Both the position numbers and the translations under genes were made by a program. Of a DNA stretch of 64,000 bases, positions 28,804 to 36,871 are shown piece after piece. Origin of the DNA: VYFG01 sp965248685. Lineage in GTDB: Bacteria > Pseudomonadota > Gammaproteobacteria > Arenicellales > Poriferihabitantaceae. Location: NCBI GenBank assembly GCA_965248685.1, contig CBDFKC010000003.1:372001-436000 (forward strand), read 5' to 3'. Below the pieces are notes generated by a model. It saw only the letters and a program-made list of their open reading frames with translations. It did not search any database and was not told the origin of the DNA. Position 1 is the first letter of the stretch. Every line of letters begins with the position of its first letter.

Positions 28804-29601
28804 ATGAAAATCATCTCCTGGAATGTCAATGGAATCCGTGCAGTAGAACGCAAGAAAGAACTGCAGAAACTGGTCGATGAGCAACGCCCAGACGTCCTCA
28901 TGATCCAGGAAATCAAAGGGTCGGTGGATCAGTTCAGCAAGTATCTGAGTGCACACCCCGACTATCAGCAATACTATAGTAGCGCAGAAAAAAAGGGTTA
29001 CGCGGGAACCAGTATCTGGTTCCACAATCAATGCGCGGAGGGGGCCGCGAGACTAAAATTTAATACTGTGGTACCAAAGGCACCCAATGCGGATGAAGGC
29101 CGGATTTCCAACTTATCCTTTGAATTGAATGGAAATCACTGGGAGTTGTTTTCGATTTATTTTCCAAATGGAGGCAAGAGCGAACAGGCGTGGGAGGAAA
29201 AACTGGTGTTCTATGATCGAATCCATGACTATATGAATGCCTTACGTAAAAAAGGCCGCATCGTTGTAGTAGGAGGCGATATGAATGTCGCCCACACCGA
29301 AATAGATATTGCCCGGCCCAAGGCAAATGATGGCAAGATAGGTTTTCACCCCCGGGAACGGGCCTGGATGGACCGTCTGGTGGGGGATGGCTGGGCCGAT
29401 GTCTGGCGCCAACGCAATCCAGGGGTTACCGAGGTCTACTCATGGTGGCATATGATTTCGAAAGGCCGTGAGCGCAATGTTGGTTGGCGCATCGATTATT
29501 TCCTGATGGAACAGAATCACCTGGACAAGGTGAAGAATGTCTCCTACCTGGACCAGCAAATGGGATCGGACCATTGTCCGATGTTAATTGAAGTAAAGTA
29601 G
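28804..29601 (+). CDS. exodeoxyribonuclease III-type AP endonuclease
   Basis: 265-residue DNA repair nuclease of the Xth/ExoA family. Metal and catalytic residues are seen in SWNVNGIRAV (Asn), MIQEIKGS (Glu), VGGDMNVAHTEIDI (Asp, Asn) and the C-terminal GSDHCPML (Asp-His). WRIDYFL is the conserved AP-site contact region. Start is ATG 28804, 151 bases from the divergent aminotransferase gene. The shorter ExoA-like form rather than E. coli XthA. Confidence 0.92.
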   Translation: MKIISWNVNGIRAVERKKELQKLVDEQRPDVLMIQEIKGSVDQFSKYLSAHPDYQQYYSSAEKKGYAGTSIWFHNQCAEGAARLKFNTVVPKAPNADEGRISNLSFELNGNHWELFSIYFPNGGKSEQAWEEKLVFYDRIHDYMNALRKKGRIVVVGGDMNVAHTEIDIARPKANDGKIGFHPRERAWMDRLVGDGWADVWRQRNPGVTEVYSWWHMISKGRERNVGWRIDYFLMEQNHLDKVKNVSYLDQQMGSDHCPMLIEVK

Positions 29602-29605
29602 ACAA

Positions 29606-29625
29606 TCTGGGAAACGTCGCCCAGA
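29606..29625. terminator. weak stem-loop between convergent genes
   Basis: TCTGGG (29606-29611) and CCCAGA (29620-29625) can pair around an 8-base loop, followed by CTTGTTCT on the plus strand. It sits in the 40-base gap between the stops of the exonuclease and MFS genes. The stem is only six pairs and the T-tract is interrupted, so it is a plausible rather than a sure terminator. Confidence 0.3.
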
Positions 29626-29641
29626 CTTGTTCTGAGATTCC

Positions 29642-30811
29642 CTAGCCGGTTTCGCTATAACGGTCTGCACCGTATAGCAGATACAACAATGCACCGGCCC
29701 CCGCGATCCAGTATATAGGGACCAGCAGCTGCTCGCTGTTAGCCTGGTGCAGGGTGAAAAACCCGAATACCAGAAACACAATAGCAAGGGTGATCTGGGT
29801 AAAGTAGCTTTTCAGAATCAGGTAACGATGAGACAGGGTTTCCCGGGCCAGGTCATAAAACCGTTTGTTCATTGCCAGCCTGAAAAATGATGTACAGAAT
29901 GTTATGAGAACCAGCGCAACATACATCATCAACAATGAAAGCTCGGTGTCCACCAGGGCGCGTACAACCCAGGACAATGCATACAAAATGACCGAGAATC
30001 TATAAATGCGCCGGCGACCAAGCCGGTCGATTGTATTTTTAAGCAGATAAAAAATAATTCCAAATATCACCGCGAGGGACAACACCATAAAACCCAGTCG
30101 AGCGAAGCTTTCATGGGCCAGAAGAAATAATGAAATCACCCAGAAAAAACTCTCCAAAAATAAATACACCCCGTCAATGATAAATATCAGGCGCGAAGAG
30201 TCCCCGTCACGAAAGGTAAAGATGTCCCTTAGCGTGACAACCTGAATACTCTTAATTGAGTCAGGGAAATCGGGTTTAGTAGATATAAACATGACTAATC
30301 CGAGCACGCATAATGCGGCGCTGCTAACCAAAATATACTTAAACCCGGTTTTTTCCAGCAGGACTCCACCGACCAGAATACCTACCTGGAGCAAGAATCC
30401 AACGTAAATCTGCAGATTGCCATAGCGCCGACCTGAATTGGTTGTATCGACTCGTTCGAAAAACAGTGCACGTTGGGTGGTCCAGAAAAAACTGTTGTAA
30501 GCGCCGTAGCTCAATCCGAGCAAAAGCAAAACCCTCAAACTCATGCCGAGTATCTGGACGTTTAGCAGCAGTAGCAGTTCAAGAGCAAGGGATACCGCGA
30601 TCAGGGCGACCAGATTCACCCGCTGGCGCAGGCGATCCCAGGCCCAAAGGCCAAGGAAAAATCCAATCCCGGCCGTCCCAACAAATAATGATATTTCGCT
30701 GAGTTCAAATCCATGGTTCCATAGAAAAACCGGGATAAAGAACGGAAAAATACCGATCAAAACTGAGTGCAGACCCAGATACTGGTAAAAAGTACTGGTT
30801 AACTGACGCAT
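29642..30811 (-). CDS. MFS transporter coupled to ATP-grasp ligases
   Basis: Membrane protein of 389 residues with about twelve helices; N-terminal LGLHSVLIGIFPFFIPVFLWNHGF and a weak motif A region (GLWAWDRLRQRVNLV). The start codon shares one base with the TAA of the ATP-grasp gene before it (TAATG), so translation is coupled. I cannot assign a substrate group. Because both genes before it encode ligases, export of their product is the simplest role, though import of a building block cannot be excluded. Third gene of a three-gene minus-strand operon. Confidence 0.8.
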   Translation of the reverse strand: MRQLTSTFYQYLGLHSVLIGIFPFFIPVFLWNHGFELSEISLFVGTAGIGFFLGLWAWDRLRQRVNLVALIAVSLALELLLLLNVQILGMSLRVLLLLGLSYGAYNSFFWTTQRALFFERVDTTNSGRRYGNLQIYVGFLLQVGILVGGVLLEKTGFKYILVSSAALCVLGLVMFISTKPDFPDSIKSIQVVTLRDIFTFRDGDSSRLIFIIDGVYLFLESFFWVISLFLLAHESFARLGFMVLSLAVIFGIIFYLLKNTIDRLGRRRIYRFSVILYALSWVVRALVDTELSLLMMYVALVLITFCTSFFRLAMNKRFYDLARETLSHRYLILKSYFTQITLAIVFLVFGFFTLHQANSEQLLVPIYWIAGAGALLYLLYGADRYSETG

Positions 30812-31719
30812 TAAAAAATATCCTTGTCCTGTATCTCCAGTTTTTCAAGTTCTGCGAGGTCGGCGGATAAATCTTCTGCCTCACCGTAGCGGGGGAAAAA
30901 GTGCATTTTCATATATGGACGAGAATTCACTTCAATAAAGATACATTTCTGATCCTGATAGCTGGTCTCTATACCTTTTTCAAAAATCACGTCGATTCCA
31001 AATACATTTGCACCAAACATTTTAACGACTTGCTGAAAAAGCGCCCGGTTTTCTGCGGGAATAGTCGAGCGATCAATTATTTCTACTACGCCACCGGGAG
31101 CCAACGCAACTCTATGATACAGCTCTATATGTTCGTCCGGTTGAGGGACAGACTGTAGAGTCATATTATTTTTTGCCAGGTGTTTGACAACCTGCTCGCT
31201 CTTGCCTAGCGGGAATATGACCGGGTACAGATCGAGTTCCTGGCGTATCGTATTTTCTGCATCCATCAGCTGGCTGATTGTATCGCGCCCATTGCCAATT
31301 ACAAAAGGCGAATAGCGCCGAATAACCGAAATCAAGTTATGGTCGGTGGCTAACACTCGATAGTTCGCCCCTTTCAGGTACTGCTCAATTACGGTCGTAG
31401 GCCACCAGATCTTCGCCAGAAATATTGCCTTCCACAAATCTCGGGTGTTATTGATCGGAAAATAGCTGCCTCGGGAGTAGCCACTCACATTCGGCTTGAC
31501 GACTACCGGAAAACCATGGTTTCGGGCAAAGCTGACAGCGGCCCAAGGCCAGAAAAAGATCATACCTTTGGCATGGGGAACATCATTGCGCGCGAAAATC
31601 TCGCGACCCTGGGCCTTTGAGCGGCAGGATTTTCTAACTTCGAGGGAATTGAAATTGCTGCAACCATGCATGTATTTTTCACTGATCCAGGCATAAATTA
31701 TTGCCTTCAGTTTTTTCAT
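30811..31719 (-). CDS. ATP-grasp ligase, cyanophycin synthetase/glutathione synthase-like
   Basis: 302-residue protein dominated by an ATP-grasp fold. The ATP-binding lysine region is FPVVVKPNVSGYSRGSYF, the second nucleotide stretch is TVIEQYLKGANYRVLAT, then RRYSPFVIGNGRDTISQLMD, and the metal-binding end is CIFIEVNSRPYMKMHFFP. The YRVL and GNGRDTI motifs recall the ATP-grasp half of cyanophycin synthetase and GshF. These enzymes activate a carboxylate as an acyl phosphate and join it to an amine. Only one domain is present; no Mur ligase half. Its ATG overlaps the TGA of the preceding ligase gene (ATGA). Confidence 0.75.
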   Translation of the reverse strand: MKKLKAIIYAWISEKYMHGCSNFNSLEVRKSCRSKAQGREIFARNDVPHAKGMIFFWPWAAVSFARNHGFPVVVKPNVSGYSRGSYFPINNTRDLWKAIFLAKIWWPTTVIEQYLKGANYRVLATDHNLISVIRRYSPFVIGNGRDTISQLMDAENTIRQELDLYPVIFPLGKSEQVVKHLAKNNMTLQSVPQPDEHIELYHRVALAPGGVVEIIDRSTIPAENRALFQQVVKMFGANVFGIDVIFEKGIETSYQDQKCIFIEVNSRPYMKMHFFPRYGEAEDLSADLAELEKLEIQDKDIF

Positions 31720-32552
31720 AGCATGGCTCTTAGGAAGTTGGCAAGTTTGCCGGTGCGGTTATACAACATTATCTTGGTAAATATTGGCTTTTCTATTAAC
31801 GACTTGTCACGTGCCCTGGTTATCAACGCCAGGCCCACCATATAACGACGAACCATCGCAAAATTTGCTCGCCAATCGTAACGATTGTCCAGCATATGGA
31901 TTGGCATTGGAAGAAACAGATTAATCTCGATTACGTGACATTTTCCGGCAACCAGGTGTTGTTCCGAGTCAGCCCTGAAACTTACCCTCGAGATATTGAA
32001 TTTACCCATCCGGTTGACCATCTGCCAAAGCTGGTCGCATTGTTCCGGATCAAATCGGTCAGTAATGTCCTGATATCGGGTATCCGGGTTGTAGATGCCA
32101 TTTACCGGATTAGGTTCAATGTCATTGAGCGCTTCGGTTACCGATAGTACCGCATAGCAACTTTGATCGTCATGCCGCCGCAGCGTGAATACTTCGAACT
32201 CGCGTTTTTCTGGAGCCCCTTGCTGAATTAGATATCGAATCTTGCTATCCGCTATTTGGCCACGAATTTGTTTAAGTTGGTCAAGATTATCGGCGCGTTG
32301 GATACCTGCCGAATTCTGTCCCCATTCAGGTTTAACAAATACCGGCCAGGAATCCGGTAACTCATCGGTATCTTCGTAGAATTGCTGCAAACGCCACTCA
32401 GGGGGAATACTGTGATCAATGGCAAGTTTGGAAAAAAGCCCCTTGTCTCGATCGAACCAGGGAGAATTCAACTGAAAATACTTGCACGGCTTGGTACCAA
32501 ATCGTATGCAATTCAGAATATAGGTAGTTATCAATGCATAAGTAATCGTCAT
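31716..32552 (-). CDS. ATP-grasp ligase-like protein, first gene of operon
   Basis: 278 residues with ATP-grasp features: WPVFVKPEWGQNSAGIQ (ATP-contacting Lys and glycine-rich loop), a middle IRYLIQQGAPEKREFEVF stretch, and CHVIEINLFLPMPIHMLD, where the E-x-N metal ligands are expected. It is clearly different in sequence from the neighbouring ligase, so the two are not a recent duplication. No pre-ATP-grasp signature can be named; the first 70 residues are uncharacterised. Acceptor and donor substrates unknown. First of three overlapping genes, with 152 bases of non-coding DNA upstream. Confidence 0.65.
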   Translation of the reverse strand: MTITYALITTYILNCIRFGTKPCKYFQLNSPWFDRDKGLFSKLAIDHSIPPEWRLQQFYEDTDELPDSWPVFVKPEWGQNSAGIQRADNLDQLKQIRGQIADSKIRYLIQQGAPEKREFEVFTLRRHDDQSCYAVLSVTEALNDIEPNPVNGIYNPDTRYQDITDRFDPEQCDQLWQMVNRMGKFNISRVSFRADSEQHLVAGKCHVIEINLFLPMPIHMLDNRYDWRANFAMVRRYMVGLALITRARDKSLIEKPIFTKIMLYNRTGKLANFLRAML

Positions 32553-32704
32553 TGCACTGTGTTTGATTGCACCGGGTGTTTAGTCGGGTAAATGAACAGG
32601 CTACCAGCAGGTATGTAAACAGGTTTGCCGCCGGCAGAAATGAAAGTAGAGATCGGACCGCCTTGTTGACCGGATTCTATGAGTATAGTTTCATCACTAT
32701 AATT

Positions 32705-33277
32705 TCAGCGGGATAAATCCTTCCAGCGTTCCCTGGTAACCAGGATGGGTGGTTCACCATTATCCCGAAACCATGAGTCGATGACGTAGTGCTGATTAGT
32801 TTCGAGTTCTTCGAGTTGGGCCGCCCAATGCTGATCGAAAAAAGAACGTCGATAAGCACGCTCGGCGACCCGATGAAATTTAAGTAGTCCGGCTCGTTCG
32901 AATAATTCGAGGTAACGCGTGGTGTTTATTGATTCATCGATACAGTCTAGCTGTCCGGGAAAAAGACTAGGGCTGGAGGTATCGGTGTTAACCGGCAGAT
33001 TCCTCGCAACATCACGGTGAATCGGCGAATACAAGCCCGCCAGATACTCCATCCGCGCCACTGCGAGTTTTATCTGCTTTCGTTCCACCGAGGCCTTTTC
33101 CGCGTCCAGTATCATCGCCACCGACTTCCATTCCTTGGCATTCAGCGCAACTTCGATCTGATGACGACAACCAAAGTCATAACATACGTCAAATGCTACA
33201 TCCGCCAGCGCCCCCTGGCTCCACAGCACAACCAGTGATAGTGTGGCCCGGTGGAAAGTTCTCGATATCGTCCCCAT
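32705..33277 (-). CDS. secreted protein with possible Cys-His-Asp hydrolase site
   Basis: About 190 residues with a signal peptide (MGTISRTFHRATLSLVVLW, cleavage near GALA). The ATG at 33277 was preferred over one at 33400 because only the former places the signal peptide at the terminus. Conserved-looking blocks are CIDESINTTRYLELFERAG, FDQHWAAQ and YVIDSWFRDNGEPP; their order C, H, D and the D-S-W ending recall transglutaminase/papain-like folds. Function not known. Divergent from the DUF3301 gene; same strand as the ATP-grasp operon but 152 bases away. Confidence 0.6.
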   Translation of the reverse strand: MGTISRTFHRATLSLVVLWSQGALADVAFDVCYDFGCRHQIEVALNAKEWKSVAMILDAEKASVERKQIKLAVARMEYLAGLYSPIHRDVARNLPVNTDTSSPSLFPGQLDCIDESINTTRYLELFERAGLLKFHRVAERAYRRSFFDQHWAAQLEELETNQHYVIDSWFRDNGEPPILVTRERWKDLSR

Positions 33278-33387
33278 GTTTAATAGTATGTCTGTTTTGC
33301 CGAATAGTATCGCAAACCCCGGTTCGAGTTGATTACAGATGGTTAAAAAAAGTCGCGCCGGATGTTTACCCGAGATATGATTATCCG

Positions 33388-33711
33388 ATGTTAAATCCAT
33401 TTGAGGTCCTGTTACTTATCGCAGTGATTACCCTGGTGGTTATGCTGTTTAGAAATCAGCGATTCCATGAGAAGGCTAATTACCTGGCCCGGGACTATTG
33501 CCAAAAGAACAGCCTGCAATTTCTCGACGGCACTTCTGCATTTGTCGGCATCATGCTGGACCGAAAAAGATTCCACCTATGTCGCAGTTATCGATTTGAC
33601 TATTCTATCCATAGTGTTGACCGGCATCGCGGCATGATCACTCTTTGCGGGGAACATATCCAGTCTTTTCGGGTCAACCCAGATCATCTGACGGCAATTT
33701 CTGTTGGGTAA
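33388..33711 (+). CDS. DUF3301 membrane-anchored protein
   Basis: 107-residue protein with one N-terminal helix (FEVLLLIAVITLVVMLF), then a small cytoplasmic domain with ARDYCQKNSLQFLDGTSAFVGI and FHLCRSYRFDYS, the hallmark of DUF3301. ATG 33388 chosen over an upstream non-ATG start because the family begins just before the helix. Common in gammaproteobacteria, no known role. Its end is close to the next gene, giving a possible plus-strand operon with the YHS protein. Confidence 0.8.
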   Translation: MLNPFEVLLLIAVITLVVMLFRNQRFHEKANYLARDYCQKNSLQFLDGTSAFVGIMLDRKRFHLCRSYRFDYSIHSVDRHRGMITLCGEHIQSFRVNPDHLTAISVG

Positions 33712-33784
33712 ACCCGCAAGAATTCCGGATCAGGCCCGATTCATTTTAAATTTACCTTACTGTCTACTGCTAATTTCAAGATCT

Positions 33785-34306
33785 ATGTTACCTACCATTA
33801 ATAGTAGAACCTTTGTTCACATACTGTTGATTCTCGGGTTGACCCTGACTGGCACCTGGTGGACTACCGATAGCTGGTCCCAGCAACCCTATTCAGAGGG
33901 ACCGGTCAGCGTCAGTCGCATCGGTAAGGTACCCATTGGTGGTTATGACTCAGTGGCTTATCATAACCCCGAGGCAGTTGCGACGCATACCGCCAGCAAA
34001 GGACAAAAGTCATGGACGTTTAACTGGCGCGGTGCCAACTGGCGATTCTTGTCCGAACAAAACTATCTGGCGTTTAAAGCGAATCCGGAAAAGTATCGAC
34101 CAGCCTACGGCGGATTTTGCTCAAACGCTTTGAGCCTTGGCGAAGGGCTGATAAAAACCAATGGCACCCATTGGGAAATTTTTGACGATCAGCTGCATGT
34201 GTTTTACGCGGCCAGGGGCCGAGATCGATGGCTGGACGGCAATCAACAATCGTATAAAATCGAGGCTGATCGAGCATGGAAGGAAATCACCGGTTTCGAC
34301 GACTAA
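33785..34306 (+). CDS. secreted YHS-domain protein
   Basis: 173 residues: an N-terminal hydrophobic segment ending near WWTTDSWSQ, then a YHS-like domain with GGYDSVAYHNPE and YGGFCSNALSLG. YHS domains are small, often metal-binding modules; the single CSNA cysteine and Tyr/His are the visible candidates. ATG at 33785 begins the signal peptide; a TTG at 33704 lies inside the previous gene. Similar proteins are annotated as YHS-domain proteins of unknown function, sometimes near copper genes, but none are here. Confidence 0.78.
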   Translation: MLPTINSRTFVHILLILGLTLTGTWWTTDSWSQQPYSEGPVSVSRIGKVPIGGYDSVAYHNPEAVATHTASKGQKSWTFNWRGANWRFLSEQNYLAFKANPEKYRPAYGGFCSNALSLGEGLIKTNGTHWEIFDDQLHVFYAARGRDRWLDGNQQSYKIEADRAWKEITGFDD

Positions 34307-34350
34307 GCCGTTAGCTAATATTCAGAAAATTAAACCAAAAAAATCAAAAA

Positions 34351-34974
34351 ATGATCGATCTATATACCTGGGGCACCCCCAATGGACGCAAGGCATCAAT
34401 TATGCTGGAAGAAACCGGCTTGCCGTACACGGTTTATCCCATCGACATTGGCAAGAATGACCAGTTTGATGAAGCATTTCTGGAACTCAGCCCGAACAAT
34501 AAAATTCCCGCCATCGTCGATCAGGAAACCGGCATAAAAATGATGGAATCCGGGGCAATACTAATCTACCTGGCTAACAAGGTCGGACGGTTAAATCCAG
34601 AGAAAGACAAGTGGCAGATTCTCGAGTGGCTGATGTTTCAAATGGGTGGATTTGGACCAATGCTGGGTCAGGCCCATCATTTTCTTCAGTTTAACGCTGG
34701 CGTCAGCGAATACGCGGAAAAGCGTTTCAAGGCTGAGGCTCAACGACTTTACACGGTATTGGACGATCACCTGGAAGATCGGGAATATGTAGCGGGCGAA
34801 TATTCCATAGCTGATATTTCACTATGGCCCTGGGTGTCGCGCTTCGAATGGCAGCGTATTGATCTCAATGAATTTGAAAATGTTAAACGCTGGTATCTAG
34901 CCATTGCCGAACGTCCGGCAGTACAACGTGGTTATCATATCCCTGCCAGGGTCAACGAAATTCCGCTTCCCTAG
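34351..34974 (+). CDS. glutathione S-transferase family, YfcG/Nu-class-like
   Basis: 207 residues. Thioredoxin-like N-terminal domain starting MIDLYTWGTPNGRKASIMLE, where Thr and Asn in TPNG bind glutathione in the Nu class (YfcG, YghU), with the cis-proline in NNKIPAIVD and the ESGAI gamma-glutamyl contact. The C-terminal helical domain includes YSIADISLWPWV. Nu-class proteins act mainly as disulfide-bond reductases. Its TAG stop lies on the palindromic CTAG that also gives the stop of the convergent metallophosphoesterase. Confidence 0.87.
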   Translation: MIDLYTWGTPNGRKASIMLEETGLPYTVYPIDIGKNDQFDEAFLELSPNNKIPAIVDQETGIKMMESGAILIYLANKVGRLNPEKDKWQILEWLMFQMGGFGPMLGQAHHFLQFNAGVSEYAEKRFKAEAQRLYTVLDDHLEDREYVAGEYSIADISLWPWVSRFEWQRIDLNEFENVKRWYLAIAERPAVQRGYHIPARVNEIPLP

Positions 34975-36035
34975 GAATTAGGCCGTTCGCCGGGCAATAG
35001 ATCGAAACAACTGATTTCGTTCATCGAACCCAGGCGCATTAAAGGTCCCCAGGTCCCGGTGCCGCAGGAAACATAGAGGTGTGAATCGTCTTTTCGATAG
35101 TGGCCTCGAATTCGTGTAAACTGCTGCTTTACCACGTAATTGAACGGAAAAATCTGGCCGTTATGGGTATGACCCGACAGCATCAGGTCGACCCCGTGTT
35201 CAATAGCGGCTTCCCAGCCCACCGGTCGATGATAGAGCAGAACACTGAAATAAGCATTGTCGACTCCCACTCGGGGCAAATGTCTGGCTACCTGGTCCCG
35301 CTGATCGGCGTCATCAATACCGATAATTTGTAATTCCCCGTCGACCTGGTTTGTCTGACGCAAAGGTATAACCCCGAGGGTTTCTAACATTTCAAGAGCT
35401 TTCGGCAAGTCAGCATAGCGTTCATGGTTGCCTATGCTGAAAAAGGTTTGGGCCCGAAGGGTTTCCAGGGGTCGCAGGGAGTCAATTTCAACAGCGCTAG
35501 AATCGATCAGGTCGCCTGTGATAACCACGATGTCGGGTTTCAATAGATTAATTCGATTGACGATTCGTGCCATAAAACCCCCTTGTCTTGACCCAATATG
35601 GACATCGCTGATTTGGACGATACGCCGCTTCTTAGTTAGTTTGGGGGAATATATTTCCAGTTTTCTAACTCGCAGAAAGTGGGAAGCCAGCCAGGCACCA
35701 AGAACCACCAAAATTCCAAACCCCATAATCAATTGGGCCGCGATACCGTCGTCCGTCCCCAACAGGGATCGCAATATTTCATAGCCTAGTACCAGCATAG
35801 CGAATACAAAGCTTACCCCCATCCAGTGCACTACAAAATAGCGAATGATCATCTTGGGGCCACTAAACGAATACCACATGCCGAGCATGCCCACTAACCA
35901 AATCACGATAGCACCAAGCCAGCCAATCCCCACACCGAAATTAGACCAGGCGCTCAGTCGGAGCGGTGGATAGGCAAAAATAAAAAAGCAGATCAGGACG
36001 AACAACGTCCTAAAGACAATGGGAGATCTTAACAT
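34971..36035 (-). CDS. membrane-anchored metallophosphoesterase (YaeI-like)
   Basis: 354 residues. Four hydrophobic segments occupy about residues 1-125; the rest is a calcineurin-like phosphoesterase domain with QISDVHIGSRQGGF, VITGDLIDSSA, FSIGNHERYAD and LSGHTHNGQIFPF, giving the binuclear metal site. Related to YaeI/LpxH-like enzymes that act on lipid-linked or soluble phosphodiesters. The stop overlaps the end of the GST gene. The 5' side faces a non-coding stretch with an inverted repeat. Confidence 0.87.
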   Translation of the reverse strand: MLRSPIVFRTLFVLICFFIFAYPPLRLSAWSNFGVGIGWLGAIVIWLVGMLGMWYSFSGPKMIIRYFVVHWMGVSFVFAMLVLGYEILRSLLGTDDGIAAQLIMGFGILVVLGAWLASHFLRVRKLEIYSPKLTKKRRIVQISDVHIGSRQGGFMARIVNRINLLKPDIVVITGDLIDSSAVEIDSLRPLETLRAQTFFSIGNHERYADLPKALEMLETLGVIPLRQTNQVDGELQIIGIDDADQRDQVARHLPRVGVDNAYFSVLLYHRPVGWEAAIEHGVDLMLSGHTHNGQIFPFNYVVKQQFTRIRGHYRKDDSHLYVSCGTGTWGPLMRLGSMNEISCFDLLPGERPNS

Positions 36036-36105
36036 CGGGGGTTTATGGGAGAATTGTCCGGTAGACCTTTAAGATCTAACAATCAATCCACTTCATGGTT
36101 GATTG

Positions 36106-36199
36106 GCGGGACAAATAATCTGCCACAAATATTTACCTGGGGAACTTCAAACTGCAGATTATAGACTGCGGGACAAAACTGAAGTTGATTTTGTCCCGC
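36106..36199. repeat. three copies of GCGGGACAAA, two forming a stem-loop
   Basis: GCGGGACAAA occurs at 36106-36115 and 36168-36177; the inverse TTTGTCCCGC at 36190-36199. The last two form a perfect 11-base stem (GCGGGACAAAA / TTTTGTCCCGC) with a ten-base loop at 36168-36199. It lies between the stop of the DUF1127 gene and the start of the phosphoesterase gene, both minus strand. There is no T-tract, so an operator or an RNA structure is as likely as a terminator. Confidence 0.55.
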
Positions 36200-36247
36200 G
36201 TTATGGATCCGAGTAACGCGCCTGGACCCGGATCAAACTATTGTTGC

Positions 36248-36769
36248 TCAAGCGGCGTTGGAATAGTTTTCCTGATTACAGGCCGGGATACTGTCGACTT
36301 GTACGGGTGCAGCCAGCCTAGCGTTTTCAGATACCCGAGGGTTATCTACCCTGGTCTGATAACGCTGCTCATTGAGTTTCTCAGCGGTTATTCGACCGGT
36401 AGCAACTGCATGAATATCGACCCGAGTCAGACCGATATCCCGCAGGGTTCGGTCGCTGAGTTGATTCAGCTCCTTGATATTCTTTCGACGCTCGCGCCAG
36501 CCAAGGTAGGCTCTCTTTATGCCAGCGAATCGATCCTTCAGCGGTTTAGCGGCGGCCGCTACCGGGCCAATCCCATAAGGTCGATCAGCATGATATCCCT
36601 GCTCCAGATAGTGATTCGATCCATAGTTATCGAATTTGCTGACGAATTGCCAGTGGGGAACCCCGATCATCCCGCCAAACCCCTTTAACTGATTATTAAA
36701 ACGATCGATCCCGGCTTGGCGATTGGCTTTTCTCAGGCTGTGTTGAACTTGGTCTGTTGAGTATTTCAT
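36248..36769 (-). CDS. DUF1127-containing protein, unusually long
   Basis: 173 residues, well above the 45-100 of typical members. The DUF1127 motif lies at about 85-130: WRERRKNIKELNQLSDRTLRDIGLTRVDI. Residues 1-80 are a region rich in Gln, Arg, Gly and Tyr that I cannot assign. Small DUF1127 proteins regulate phosphate/carbon uptake or RNA turnover in alphaproteobacteria; in this group the role is unknown. Divergent from the LysR gene, which could control it. Confidence 0.7.
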   Translation of the reverse strand: MKYSTDQVQHSLRKANRQAGIDRFNNQLKGFGGMIGVPHWQFVSKFDNYGSNHYLEQGYHADRPYGIGPVAAAAKPLKDRFAGIKRAYLGWRERRKNIKELNQLSDRTLRDIGLTRVDIHAVATGRITAEKLNEQRYQTRVDNPRVSENARLAAPVQVDSIPACNQENYSNAA

Positions 36770-36857
36770 TTTAGATAATCTCCTGTTAATTTGAATGCAG
36801 ATGGAGCATAATCATTAAATAGCTGCCGTTCAAAGCATATTTTTTAGGCATCACTTT

Positions 36858-36871
36858 AGTTTATCTAAACT
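36858..36871. promoter_or_regulatory. palindrome AGTTTA-TC-TAAACT before the LysR gene
   Basis: A perfect 14-base palindrome ends immediately before the ATG of the LysR-family gene and occupies the place where a Shine-Dalgarno sequence would be. LysR-type regulators commonly bind dyads in the intergenic region of divergent genes and repress themselves. It would suit such a site, but AT-rich palindromes of this size can arise by chance. Confidence 0.35.
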
